This document shows, one piece after another, positions 44,267 to 54,989 of a DNA stretch of 64,000 nucleotides (the first letter of the stretch is position 1; each line of letters begins with the position of its first letter). This DNA comes from Castanea sativa (lineage: Eukaryota > Streptophyta > Magnoliopsida > Fagales > Fagaceae): NCBI RefSeq assembly GCF_040712315.1, contig NC_134023.1:62268757-62332756 (forward strand), read 5' to 3'. Position numbers and translations under genes: made by a program. The notes below the pieces were generated by a model. That model saw nothing but the letters and a program-made list of their open reading frames with translations, did no database searches and was not told the DNA's origin.

Positions 44267-44935
44267 GACCCCGTCCGTTTGGAGTGAAAATAGGGAGGAT
44301 GGAAAACTAAAGGAGGAAAATAGGTATTTTTACTGTTCGTTTGGAGAGAAAAGAAAGGGAGAATGGAAAACCGGGAGGAAAATTTTCCTCCCGGGCCCAC
44401 AAAAATTTTCCTCCCAAATTGGGAGGAAAATGGTGGGGAGAAAACATTGGGATGGGGGCTTTTACTAAAAAGCCCCCATCCCACCTGACGTGTTATTCTT
44501 CTTCTTTTTTTTCTTTTTTTTTTCAACGTTACTGAGAACGTTCTTTTTTTCTTTTCTTTCCTTTTCTTTTCTTTTCAACGTTACTGTCTGAACGTTTTTT
44601 TTTTTTTTCAACGTTATTCAAAACGTGTTTTTTTCTTTTTTCTTTTTTTTTTCAACGTTACTGTCTGAAAGCTTTTTTTTTTTCAACATCTGAATGTTTT
44701 TTTTTCAACATTTGAACGTTTTTTTTTCAACATCTTACATATTATGTAATAAGGGTATAATAGTCAATTTATATAAATTACATTTTTCATCTTCTCATTT
44801 TTCATCCTCCCACTTTTCTACCCTTCCAACCGAACATACAAGAGGGAAAACTAAATATTTTCCATCTTCCCACTTTTCCATCCTCTCACAATTTTTCATT
44901 CTCCTACTTTTCCACTCATCCAACCGAACAGACTC
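44267..44935. mobile_element. Tourist-like MITE 1 of a cluster, 669 bp
   Basis: Left end GACCCCGTCCGTTTGGAGTG, right end (reverse complement) GAGTCTGTTCGGTTGGATGA. TTA lies on both sides (44264-44266 and 44936-44938). It contains a T-rich minisatellite (44515-44730) built on TTTTCAACGTTACTGTCTGA. Confidence 0.8.
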
Positions 44936-44938
44936 TTA

Positions 44939-45555
44939 GAGTCCATTGGAGGGGTGGAAAAGTGAGAAGATAGAAAATGATGAGTGGATGAAAAAGTAAA
45001 AGGATAGAAAAGATTTTACTTTCCCTCATTTTTGTTTGGTTGTGAGTGGAAAAATTGAGAGATAGAAAAAGTAAGTTCGTATAAATTTACAAGTATACCC
45101 TTATTAAAAAATGATGCTCAATTAAAACCAAAATAGAGATTAACAACCAAAAAAAAATCAATGACCTAAATTTACTAAAAAATTAAAATCATGTCCATAA
45201 AAAAAATCACATCTAAAAAAAAAAAAAGTAGAAAAGAAGAAGAAGAAGGCAAGGCAACGTCCAAAGGAGAAAAGAAAAAAAGAAAAATATTGTGAAGAAA
45301 GGTAGCGTGGTGGATGAAGCCCATGTGCAATTGCATATGGGTATTTTCATCCAAAAATGATGTCCAATTTCTTCCTTCAATTTTCTTTCTATTTTAGAGA
45401 GAAAACTTTTTAATGGACCCAGGGAGAAAACATTTAGGCCCCATCATTTATTTTCCTTTCTCTCCACCTAACCAAACACACTCTCCAAAGTTTTTCTTTT
45501 TATTTTCTTTCCAAAATTTTCATCCACTCTATTTCACCTCTAAACAAACACACCC
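44939..45555. mobile_element. Tourist-like MITE 2, sharing one TTA with MITE 1
   Basis: Left end GAGTCCATTGGAGGGGTGGA, right end (reverse complement) GGGTGTGTTTGTTTAGAGGT. TTA at 44936-44938 and 45556-45558. It begins exactly where the duplication of MITE 1 ends. Confidence 0.78.
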
Positions 45556-45957
45556 TTAACGTTAGCTTATGGTGTGGGACTTGAGAGTACTTGGAAGATC
45601 CAAGCTTCCATTCCCTCTTTTCCATCTTTTCCTAGGACTTTTCTAATTTGATAGATAGGAAGAGAGATTGAATCCTAAATGTCTTCATTGAAAACACCAA
45701 TTGTTAGTTAAGCTACGAAACTCATGTTGGAAACCCTACAAGATACTAATTGAGCTACAAGACTATTAACATAAATTATACTCTTTAAGTTTGATCAGTT
45801 ATCATTCTTGTCCTTGAAGTTGGGATATAGTCATGAAAAATCTATAATCCACATCCATTTAAACCAAAAAGAAAAAAAAAAAAAGATTTAGGATTCTCTG
45901 TATACTGCCAAAAAATTGAATTCATAATACCATAAATGGTATTCCATTAAGGATTTA

Positions 45958-46718
45958 GGATATGTTTATTTGGAGAGATTTTAGGGAGAATGGAAAATTG
46001 AGGAGAGAGGAGTGGAGAGAGTATTTTTAGTGGGTGTTCAGTTGAGAGAGAAGAGGAAAATAAAAGTGGTGGGGCCCGAGTGTTTTCTCTCTGGGCCCAC
46101 CAAAATATTTTCTCCCCAAATTTGGGAGAAAATTGAAGGGAAAACCAGTTAAGGCATGGAAAGAAAAAAACGACCATGTGAATGGGTTTGTGTTTTCTAG
46201 TTTTACCCCCCCCCCCCCCTTCCCCTTTTTTTAATCTTTTTCTTTTTCTATTTCGTGTTACGTTACCAATCTTTCTTTCTTTCTTTCTTTCTTTTCTTTG
46301 TTTTTTTCCTTCGTCTTTTCTTTTTTTCATTTTCTTTGGTTTTCTTCTTCTTCTTTGGTTTTTGTCTTTTATGTACTTCTCGTTTGTAAAAGTGTTTTTT
46401 TTTTTTTTCAATCCGTATTTTTCATTTGTTTTGGTGTACCCCTTTTTTTTCATTTGTTTTGATTTTTTTTGTTCATCTCTTTTTTTTTTTTTTGTTGCTT
46501 TTTTATTTAATATGGGCATGACAATAAATTTTCACAAACAATATTTTCTATCCTCTTATTTTTCTTCTCAATCAAAAGAGTTTTCTATCCTTCCACATTT
46601 CTACCCTTCCAACCAAACACATATAAGAGAAAATTAAATTTCTTCTATCTCTCATTTTTTTATCATTTTTCCATTTTCTATCTTTCTACTTTTTCACCTC
46701 TCCAACCAAACCGACACC
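45958..46718. mobile_element. Tourist-like MITE 3, 761 bp
   Basis: Left end GGATATGTTTATTTGGAGAG, right end (reverse complement) GGTGTCGGTTTGGTTGGAGA. Flanked by TTA on the left and TAA on the right, so the 3-bp duplication is imperfect. It contains a C14 run near 46207 and long T-rich tracts. The Lys-rich 190-aa frame and the Phe-rich frame inside it are low-complexity and are not called as genes. Confidence 0.7.
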
Positions 46719-46721
46719 TAA

Positions 46722-47024
46722 AGAAGCTTCACAATAAAAGTAAGATTCGTTAAGACAAAGTAATAGTAATGATAGTCTATAAGATAGCAATGAGGTGCTC
46801 TTACTTGAGTAGGTCAAGCTAGAGCAAGGGAGCTACAACAATCTTTATGGGAGAAAGGTGTTCACAACTCACAAGTAGGGAAATACACAACCTACAAGAA
46901 GAGTGTCTTAACGTCTATACCCCTTATTTATTTATTTATTTTAAACAAACAAATTAACGTAGAATGCACAACTAAAAACTTTTTCTTATTAATTAAATGT
47001 CGGTTGGTGTGATTTTTTTTTTTT
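46722..47024. other. Intergenic spacer
   Basis: No gene or clear repeat, apart from a (TTTA)n tract near 46925. Confidence 0.5.
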
Positions 47025-48214
47025 TACAACACCTGCTATCGACAACTGCATCAACCATAAATTGGTACCCTTTTTAAACTGTCAACCGCACAACTAGTTT
47101 ATTTGGCCATTAGTAGCCACTTGATGCAATTTGATTAGTGTGGAGAGGTCAACTCAATTAGCTTTTTCATATCTCTGTGCACCCCTACTTGTCTTTAAAC
47201 AAAGGATCTCGAATCAAATCTTGTCTACACCCAAAAAAAAAAAATCCGTCATTGGTGTCTTAACGTAATAGTAAAACCTATCATCATTAAGCAAAAATTA
47301 TAGACTGAAATCCTATTATATCTATCCAACAAAATAATTCAATCTTAACAGGAACTTAATAGCCCCAAGATGTGAACATTTAACTGTCTGGTTAGTGAAT
47401 ACTATCACAATTTTATAACAATGCTAAAGGTTTTTTTGCTCTTTGGTGCCATGCAATTCCAATTTTCACTAACTTAAGAGTTTATAAATTATTCTTGGAA
47501 AATTATTTTCTCTGGAGGAGTTGATGTTGGTTTTTTCTGATTTAATACACGTGGTAGATGAGTCTATGGTGTAGATGTTATCATTGAAAGAGAATTTTTT
47601 TTTTTTTTTTTAAGAAGACATTGAAAGAGAAATCTTTTATTATTATTTTTTTACAACACCTGCTATCAACAACTGCATCAACTATAAATTTGTACCCCTT
47701 TTGAACTGTCAGACCGCATAATTAGTTTGGTCATTAGTAGACACTTGATGCAATTTAATTAGTGTTGAGAGGTCAACTTATTAGTAGGTTTTTTCATATC
47801 ACTGTGCACCCCTACTTATCTTCAAATAAGGGACTTGAAATCAAATCTTGTCTATATCCAAAAAAAAGAAACCCTCATTGGCGTCTTAACCTAATAGCAA
47901 AAAACCATTATTTGAGCAAAAAACATAGACTGAAATCCTATTATATTTATTCAAAAAATAATTCAATCTATACAGGACATTAATGGCTCCAAGATGTGGG
48001 CATGTAACTGTTTGGTTAGTAAATACGAGCGCAACAATGCTAAAGTTTTTGCTCTTTGGAGCCATTCAAATCCGAGTTTCACTAACTTAAAGAGTATATA
48101 AATTTTTCCAGCTAGGAAAATTTCTCTCTCTGGCGTAGGTGATGTTGGTTTTGTCTGAGTTAATACATTTGGTAGATGTGCCAACGGTGTAGATGTTATC
48201 ATTGAAAGAGAAAT
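47025..48214 (+). repeat. Direct tandem duplication of a ~570-bp block
   Basis: Copy 1 (about 47025-47600) and copy 2 (about 47648-48214) share TACAACACCTGCTATC.ACAA at their start, CACCCCTACTT.TCTT, GACTGAAATCCTATTATAT and TGTAGATGTTATCATTGAAA at their end. No coding sequence. The DNA after copy 2 (48215-48700) resembles 30940-31500. Confidence 0.85.
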
Positions 48215-50477
48215 CTTTTTTTTAAAGAAGACATTGAAAGAGAAATCTTAGTCCATAGAGGAGCATTTGTTGTTTTTAGTGCATGCTTAGATTAGCTTGT
48301 TACTTATGCAAACACATCGGCTTTTAGGTACGAAGGTAGTTTCTTCTCTTATTTTACGGTGCAAGAAACAATGTTTAGGGTGGTCTTTTCAATGACCATT
48401 TGTAGCTTAGCAACTAGGAATAAATTTCCCCAAACTACGAAAGTTTTTTAAAATTCAGGTAAATCTAGCAAACATATTGCATTTGGATGACGGGTTAAAA
48501 ATAAAATCATATTCGGCCCACAAAATGTTTGAGATTGTGATTGGGAATTTGTAAGTTGCTTTTAATTTAATTTTAGACGGATTTCCTTATCCTAGGTAAA
48601 TTTCGTACAAGAGAGGAGAATTTGACAAGAAAATGGAAACTTTGAAAGGAGACAAAACATTGGTAATCAAACTGTTTTCATTATGTTAACGGTTAGGGTT
48701 AACAAAGAATTTGGATTTAGGAGAGAGAGAAAAATAAAAAGACGAAAATACCATTTAGATCTCTACATTTTTGTAGCAATTAATTTGAATCCTTTTATTT
48801 TTAATTTACAATTAATTACCGTTATTTAGTGAGTTGATAATAAAGATCAAATTGACTGCAAATTAAAAATAATAAGAATTAAATTGTTTGTTTTTGATAG
48901 CTTATGAACCATTCCACCTAAAAATCCCATTTTTGTTTGTTTTGTTTAAAATTCTCATCTTTCAATGCGAGATGCAATGCCTCAGATTATGCAAGGGAAT
49001 ATGATGGTGCCTGCCTTCAAATGTGATTGTAATGTATAATCCAATTGCATAGGGGCTCCTCTTTCTTCAGTTTCTTGTCCAATGGATATATTGTAACCTT
49101 CCAAGAGTAGTAAGACTCTAAAGAATCCTAATTTACAAGTTTGTGATTGTGTTCCTTTACATGGGGTTTTCTGTGTGGAACTTGGTTAATTTTCCATTTA
49201 TAAATGTGCTGATCTTATCAATATACCTTGTTGCTTCAAGTTTATGTGGATGGAACAGATACCATGTCTATGCGAGAAAGAAAAGCAAGTATAAGAGAGT
49301 TTTATGGTAATGTCATGAGTTTGGCATACTTGGAATTTTGTAATGTAGTGTTAGAACTTGATTTTTTATGTTTATGAGTTTTTGTTTAATATATGATATA
49401 TTTAAGTCAAATTTGGTAAATTGTAATAAAAGTTGTTGGAGGGAACTATGGGTGCCTTCTATAATGAGAGTGAGGGGAAAAAAACTTATATTAAAGTGGC
49501 CAAGAGTGCTTTCTAAAACATGAGCGAGGAAAGAGAACTTATGTCTCTAATGTTGTTCAAGTCAATCAAAGTTAATTTTTGCTTATTATGTAAAGTAGAT
49601 ATTTTATATTATATTAATATTTTTTTTAATTGACTTTGTTAATTGTGCAAATATTGTTCAAATCAACCCACTTTTAACTAAACCAAAAATCTATTTATAT
49701 TTTTTACTGATTCATGTGATTTTTATTAAATTAATAACCATATTTATAATAATAATTTCGAACTCTCTATTGTAAGATTTAAAATTACCAATTGGGATGA
49801 ACTTAAATCCAATATTATATTTTAAAGAGAAATAATAACTAAATGCTTCAAAAATAAAAATAAAAAGAAGAAGAAGAAGCTCGCATGAAGCATTGAGCCT
49901 GGCCCATATATTCCATTAAGTTGAACGAGGCTCAAACTTTGGATACCAATCCTACCCGGGAACTTAAACAGGCTGTTACAGTGAGAAGCCCAGACTCATA
50001 GTTAAAGATGGGCCATGTTTTATGCTGGGCTGATTAAATAAACTCTAACAAAAATGAGAATCCTTCTCGTGCGAGATCTCGTGGCTTTTTATTTATTTAT
50101 TTATTTATTTTTGAGTAAAGGTATTGAACAAATTATTTTCCAATATTTTTATTATTTTTTAAATAATTATTGATAAATCAAAATGTGATGTTAGTGAAGG
50201 TCTAAATTAGAACTAGTAAGAATTTGCTATATTAATAATTTGTAAAAATATTGTAAAATATTTTGTGACAGTAGCAGTACTCGTTATTTTTTAGAAGAGT
50301 AATGATATAACCACGAATTATTTTACAGCATTTTTACAAGCTGTTAATGTAGTCAACTTCTTATTGGTTTTTATCTAAATCCACTATTAACATTACTTTT
50401 TTATTTACCAATAATCACTCACCACATTATTAGTTTGTAAAAAATGTTTGTATCTCTAGCATTACTCTTTTTAGAAA
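48215..50477. other. Intergenic, no gene recognised
   Basis: AT-rich, with part related to 30.9-31.5 kb. A (TTTA)n tract lies near 50090. Bases 50330-50455 hold a weak fold-back (TTTTACAGCATTTTTACAAG against TAGTTTGTAAAAAATGTTTG) that may be another small MITE. Confidence 0.5.
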
Positions 50478-50602
50478 TACTATGTTCACAATATTTTCAC
50501 AACAAATTATAAGTAATGTTAGTGTTAAGTTCAAATTATAACCAATAACAACAACTTGACACCTATAATTTGTTGTGAAAATATTGTGAAAATAACAATT
50601 CT
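50478..50602. mobile_element. Small fold-back MITE, ~120 bp
   Basis: Left arm TTCACAATATTTTCACAACA then AATTATAAGT. The right arm is its inverse (ACCTATAATTTGTTGTGAAA then ATATTGTGAA). The arms match over ~30 bp with one or two mismatches. No clear target duplication was found, so the superfamily is open. Confidence 0.75.
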
Positions 50603-50859
50603 TTTATTTATTTATTTGCTTTTACTAAATAAATTGCCTTTTGTTTTAGGCTTTTCAAATAATCCAAGTTTTTGACAAATTTTTATATTCTCTGGAAAAT
50701 GGTATTAAAATTTTTATGAAATGACCCATTAACATAGTGTATAATCTTTAATATGACGCATTAAAAAATCACCCATGTACCAAGTCTAATGGGTGACCGG
50801 ATTTTATTTGGGTTTTGCCCCAGATTAATCCCAGTACAAGTACAACCAGAGAGTGAGAG

Positions 50860-52331
50860 TGAGAGTGAGTGGACTCTGTGAGTGTGGAAAAGAAACCTGT
50901 TGCTTCACTTTGAGAGAGTGAGAGAGACAGAGTAGTGAGCTTAACCTAGGACCTTAGAACTCCTCACTGTCTGTGTCTGTGTCTCTCTCCTGTTCAGCTC
51001 TCTTGCTACAACATAGACAGAGGTGAACTATCTATTCCTTTTTTTTCTCAGTTTTCTCAGAAACTAAAGAACAAGGTTGATTTTTTTGGATCTGGTACTA
51101 GATGTTACTGTGTTAGTGTTCTATCCATCCTACAACATGTCTTGTCTTTTGTTCATGAAAACTTATATCTTTTCTGCCTTTTTGTACATAGTAAAATTAT
51201 ATGAAAATAAAAATTATATCTTTTCTGTCTTATGTTAATGAAAAATCAAATCTCTGTCTTTTATACATGTCTGTAATCTAATGAAACTCTATATTTTAAG
51301 GTGCTCTCTGTTATGATTTCACAACTTGCATTTTTGTATGATTTATTATTTAGTAAATTACATGTTGTCACTAGGAATAATATTTATACCATTGCTTTTT
51401 CTGATTGAATTCCTCATTTTTTTTAGGTCAAAAATGCCCTTACACCCTTGTATTTAAGCAAAGACAAAACTAAATGATAATCCGGTAAAAATGTAAATCT
51501 AATTTCTACTCAAATATTACCTAAAATATATAATCTTAATTTTCAAATTATTTTACCATTTATAAATTAAATTCACAAAATAAAAATTATATATATAAAA
51601 TAAAAATATAGAGTCTTCTATTAATTTTCAAATTACTTTATCCACTTATTAATTAGATTCACAAAATAAAAATTATATATATATATAATAAAAACACAGT
51701 TTTTCCTTCTTTTTTTTTTTTTTTTTGCTAAAAAAAACCATCATGGAACATGCGAAGCATATGTGTTCTTTATAATCATTATTCATTTTTTTATTATTTT
51801 TTTGGTGGTCACTCTTTTTTTTATAACTCTATTTTTTCGTGTTTATATCTATATCAATTTCTTGCATGCTTTTACTTTATTAGTGTTCTATTCATCCTAC
51901 AAACATGTCTTGTCTTTTTGTTCATGAAAAATCATTTCTTTTTTCTGCCTTCTGTTCAGGAAAAATCAAATCTTGTCTTTTTATACAAAGCTGTAGTCTG
52001 ATCAAACTCTCTATTTTGAGGTGATCCCTCTAATTATTATATTTCTAGGTGCAAGCCTTAACTATTAAGTGCCAATGTGCCATCTTAATTGTTAAACTAT
52101 TACTGCAAGCACTTGTATAGGTCATGAACTATGTGTCTATGTCTAACATACTAGGCTCGGCAGTATTATGAAATTCCCTTTACAACTTGCATTCTTGTCT
52201 GATTTATCACTTATTTAGTAAATTACATGTTGTCAACAGTAATAATGTTCTTCATATCAGTCTATGTAAGTATGATGTCAAATAAGAAATTCTAAATTTT
52301 TTCCCCTGGTTTGTTCATTATTGTTTTTCAG
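50860..52331 (+). other. 5'-UTR exon and intron of the F-box gene (inferred)
   Basis: A GAGAGTGAGAGTGAGTGGAC leader precedes ACATAGACAGAG|GTGAACTATC (near 51022), a possible donor. A good acceptor TTGTTTTTCAG lies at 52331, 28 bp before the ATG at 52360. Within the intron two diverged copies of one segment are seen: TTAGTGTTCTAT.CATCCTAC with TGTCTTGTCTTTTGTTCATG at about 51113 and 51883, and TAGTAAATTACATGTTGTCA at about 51353 and 52216. So the intron has been partly duplicated. Confidence 0.5.
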
Positions 52332-52359
52332 CCTATTACAGCATAACTAACCTATTAAG

Positions 52360-52809
52360 ATGTCTAAGTGGGCTGATCTTCCACATTTTATCCTCTATGA
52401 AATAATCTGTCGACTATCTTTCTTTGATGATGTCTTCATTGTTGGTTCTGTCTGCAAGTCATGGCAATCAGTTGTTAATTCATTGGAGAAACCTCTATTA
52501 CCTCCTAAATGTCCTTGGCTTATGCTTGCTAAAAGAAAACGAGGCAATAAAGAAAGGCAGATACGAAGCCTTTTCAAGTTATCAGATACTAAAACTTACA
52601 ATTTCAAGTTGCCTGAACTTGTTAATAGAAAAAGCTATGGAGCATCTTTGGGATGTTTGCTCACTATAGGCACTGATTTACAGATTAATCTCTTTCATCC
52701 ATTGTCTAAACAGCTAATAGCTCTTCCCCCTCAACCTACCTTTTGTTGTCAATACAATGGTAAAGTTGAGCGCATGTATCTTCGTAAGCACTTTGTCAAA
52801 TCATCTTAG
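52360..52809 (+). CDS. F-box protein with partial DUF295 (KIB1-4-like), truncated
   Basis: 149 codons. An N-terminal F-box (residues ~4-42: ADLPHFILYEIICRLSFFDD, then VGSVCKSWQSVV) is followed by the plant DUF295/KIB-type pattern: LPPKCPWLML, FKLSDTKTYNFKLPEL, SYGASLGCLLTIGTDLQINL and FHPLSKQLIALPPQP. F-box proteins are the target-recognition part of SCF ubiquitin ligases. Family members are usually 350-400 aa, so about 60% of the C-terminal domain is missing here. The frame ends in IYLRKHFVKSS-type sequence after MYLRK; GTAAGC at about 52784 could be a splice donor, with GTTTTTGCAG at about 52836 as acceptor, but the next frame also closes after ~20 codons. The DNA turns into retrotransposon 3 some 300 bp later, so the gene was probably cut off before or by that insertion. 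Possibly a pseudogene. Confidence 0.75.
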   Translation: MSKWADLPHFILYEIICRLSFFDDVFIVGSVCKSWQSVVNSLEKPLLPPKCPWLMLAKRKRGNKERQIRSLFKLSDTKTYNFKLPELVNRKSYGASLGCLLTIGTDLQINLFHPLSKQLIALPPQPTFCCQYNGKVERMYLRKHFVKSS

Positions 52810-53104
52810 TTGATATATTATAGTTTTTGCAGATGAAATACCCAATTTTCATCACCGACTACGAACTACATTTTGAGTTTACAAGGAACTTGTGATTTAC
52901 ATCTTCTGCAACTAAATCACATACAATGTATCTCATGGACTATATGATAATGTCCTAATATTCATGTTACCATTATTTTTAGATAATTATAAAACAAACT
53001 TATTAATCACAATATTAAGTCATACATCATGTCATGCATAATATCATACATAGCATCATGCAATAGGATTTAAGGGCACTAATCCTAATACAGGCACCAT
53101 AGTT
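52810..53104. other. Junction between the F-box fragment and element 3
   Basis: AT-rich with repeated CATACATCATG/CATGCATAATATCATACAT words near 53023-53065. No further F-box/DUF295 sequence and no 5' LTR of element 3 were seen. Confidence 0.5.
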
Positions 53105-54290
53105 CATCTTGATAAAGGACGTCCTATATAAGAGGGGTTTCTCTCGACTGTATCTAAGATGTTCAGGCCCCAGAGAAGCGAATTATGTCATGAGAGAAGT
53201 ACACGAAGAGATCTGCGGCAACCACTTAGAGTCACGGTCGTTGGTGCATAAATTGATTCGGGCTGGATATTACTGGCTAATTATGCAGAAGGACGCCCAG
53301 ATTTATGTCAAAGCCTGTGACAAATGCCAAAAGTTCAGCAACATCATCAGATAGCTAACGGAAGAACTGACCCCAATAACAGCTTCGTGACCATTTTCCC
53401 AATGGGGACTGGACATCATGGGATCATTCCAAATAGCAGTAAGACAACTAAAGTTCCTAATAGTCGACATAGACTACTTCACCAAGTGGGTAGAAGCTGA
53501 AGCCCTGGTAACCATCATCGAGAAGAATATACGAAGCTTTGTTTGGAAGAACATCATATGCAGGTACGGGATCCTTAGGGTCTTGATCTCAGACAATGGG
53601 AAGCAGTTCGACAAAGACTCCTTCAAGAAATTTTGCTCATAGTCAAGGATTAGAAACGACTACTCCTCGCCTGCCCATCCTTAAGCCAACGGACAAGTTG
53701 AGGTCACTAACCGATCCTTACTTCGAATCATCAAAACTCGGCTTGAGGGGGCAAAGGATGTATGGCCAGAGGAGTTGCCCAGTGTACTATGGCCATACAA
53801 GATTATAGCCAGAACCCCTACAAGAGAAACACCATTTCGACTGACATACGAAAGTGAGGCAGTCATCCCAACTGAGGTCAGGCTCATGAGCTACAGAGTG
53901 GACAATCACGACAAGTGGAGGAACGATAAGGCCATACGTCTATAGCTTGACCTAGTTGACGAAGTCAAGGTGACAGTTGAACAGAGACTCGCACAATACT
54001 AGGACGTCATGGCCAAACATTACAACACCCGAGTCAAACACCGAGAGTTCAAAGTTGGAGACCTCGTCTTGAGGAAAGTAATGGGTGCCGCTAGAGACCC
54101 CGCATAAGGAAAGCTCGGCCCAAACTGGGAAGGACCCTACAGAATCACGTCATGGCTTAGGAAAGGCACCTATCACCTAGAAACACTAAACGGACAGAAG
54201 TTGCACCACCTGTGGAACACCGAGCATCTCCGGAAACCAGTAGACATGATAACAAGAAAAGCGACACTCTTCATTCTCCAATTTATTTCA
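53105..54290 (+). pseudogene. Integrase of element 3
   Basis: A single frame runs from LIKDVLYKRGFSRLYLRC through the zinc finger (HEEICGNHLES ... KACDKCQKF), the core with D and D (IVDIDYFTKW, LISDNGKQFD) and E (NGQVEVTNR), to the C-terminal part (HREFKVGDLVLRKVMG, KLGPNWEGPYRI). It is interrupted by about seven stops and, as far as I can see, by no frameshift. The stops sit where relatives have Gln or Trp (for example TGA before PFSQWG, TAA in HP-ANGQ). Upstream pol is absent. Confidence 0.9.
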
Positions 54291-54389
54291 GTTAATTCTT
54301 GCAGTACTTTTTAAGCCCATAGGGTATTTGTCTTGTTCCTACATGTTTATTCTACGTGCCTACCAAGTCCACAAATAGACGGAATTAGT

Positions 54390-54810
54390 TAGTCCTTAAG
54401 TGGATGAATTCATAATTACGTCCAGAAGTAGACGACCTTATTATCAAGTTCACAAAGTGGATGAATTTATTACTAAGTCCACAAAGTGGACGAGTCTACT
54501 ACTAAGTCCACAAAGTGGACGAATTTATTACTAAGTCAACAAAGTGGACGAGTCTATTAAGTCCACAAAGTTGACGAATTTGTTCCTAAGTCCACAAAGT
54601 GGACAAGTCTACTACTAAGTCCACAAAGTGAACGAATTTATTCCTAAGTCCACAAAATGGACGAGTCTATCACTAAGTCCACAAAGTGGACGAATTTAAT
54701 ATAAGTCTACAAAGTGGACAAGTTTATTGTTAAGTCCACAAAGTGGATGAGCTTATGCTAAGAACACTAAGTGGACAAACCTATTAATCAGCCCACAAAG
54801 TGGATGAGGC
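54390..54810 (+). repeat. ~29-bp hairpin-containing tandem repeat, ~13 copies
   Basis: The unit is like TAAGTCCACAAAGTGGACGA followed by ATTTATTAC or GTCTACTAC. The two forms alternate, giving a ~58-bp higher-order unit in the best part. Each unit carries the palindrome GTCCAC-AAA-GTGGAC. The array lies between pol and the antisense gene, like the unrelated ~150-bp repeats in elements 1 and 2. Confidence 0.93.
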
Positions 54811-54989
54811 TAAGTCCATAAGCCGACGGGATAGTCCTAGTATCCGAAAATATACATAATCCTCAAGGACACATTCACATACAATCAAGGCACACATACT
54901 CGTCAAAGAAGATCAATTAAAACAACGTGTAGAAAAATGCAACAGCATAAAGTGTCTACAATAAAAAGCCCAAAAAACAAAAGGGCCTT

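Noticed and set aside
45947..46637. Lys-rich 190-aa and Phe-rich 151-aa open frames on opposite strands
   Set aside because: Low-complexity frames of T-rich/A-rich runs inside a MITE, with no domain.
54390..54810. Regular short palindromic repeats that look like a CRISPR array
   Set aside because: The units are directly tandem without unique spacers, lie inside a plant retrotransposon, and there are no cas genes.
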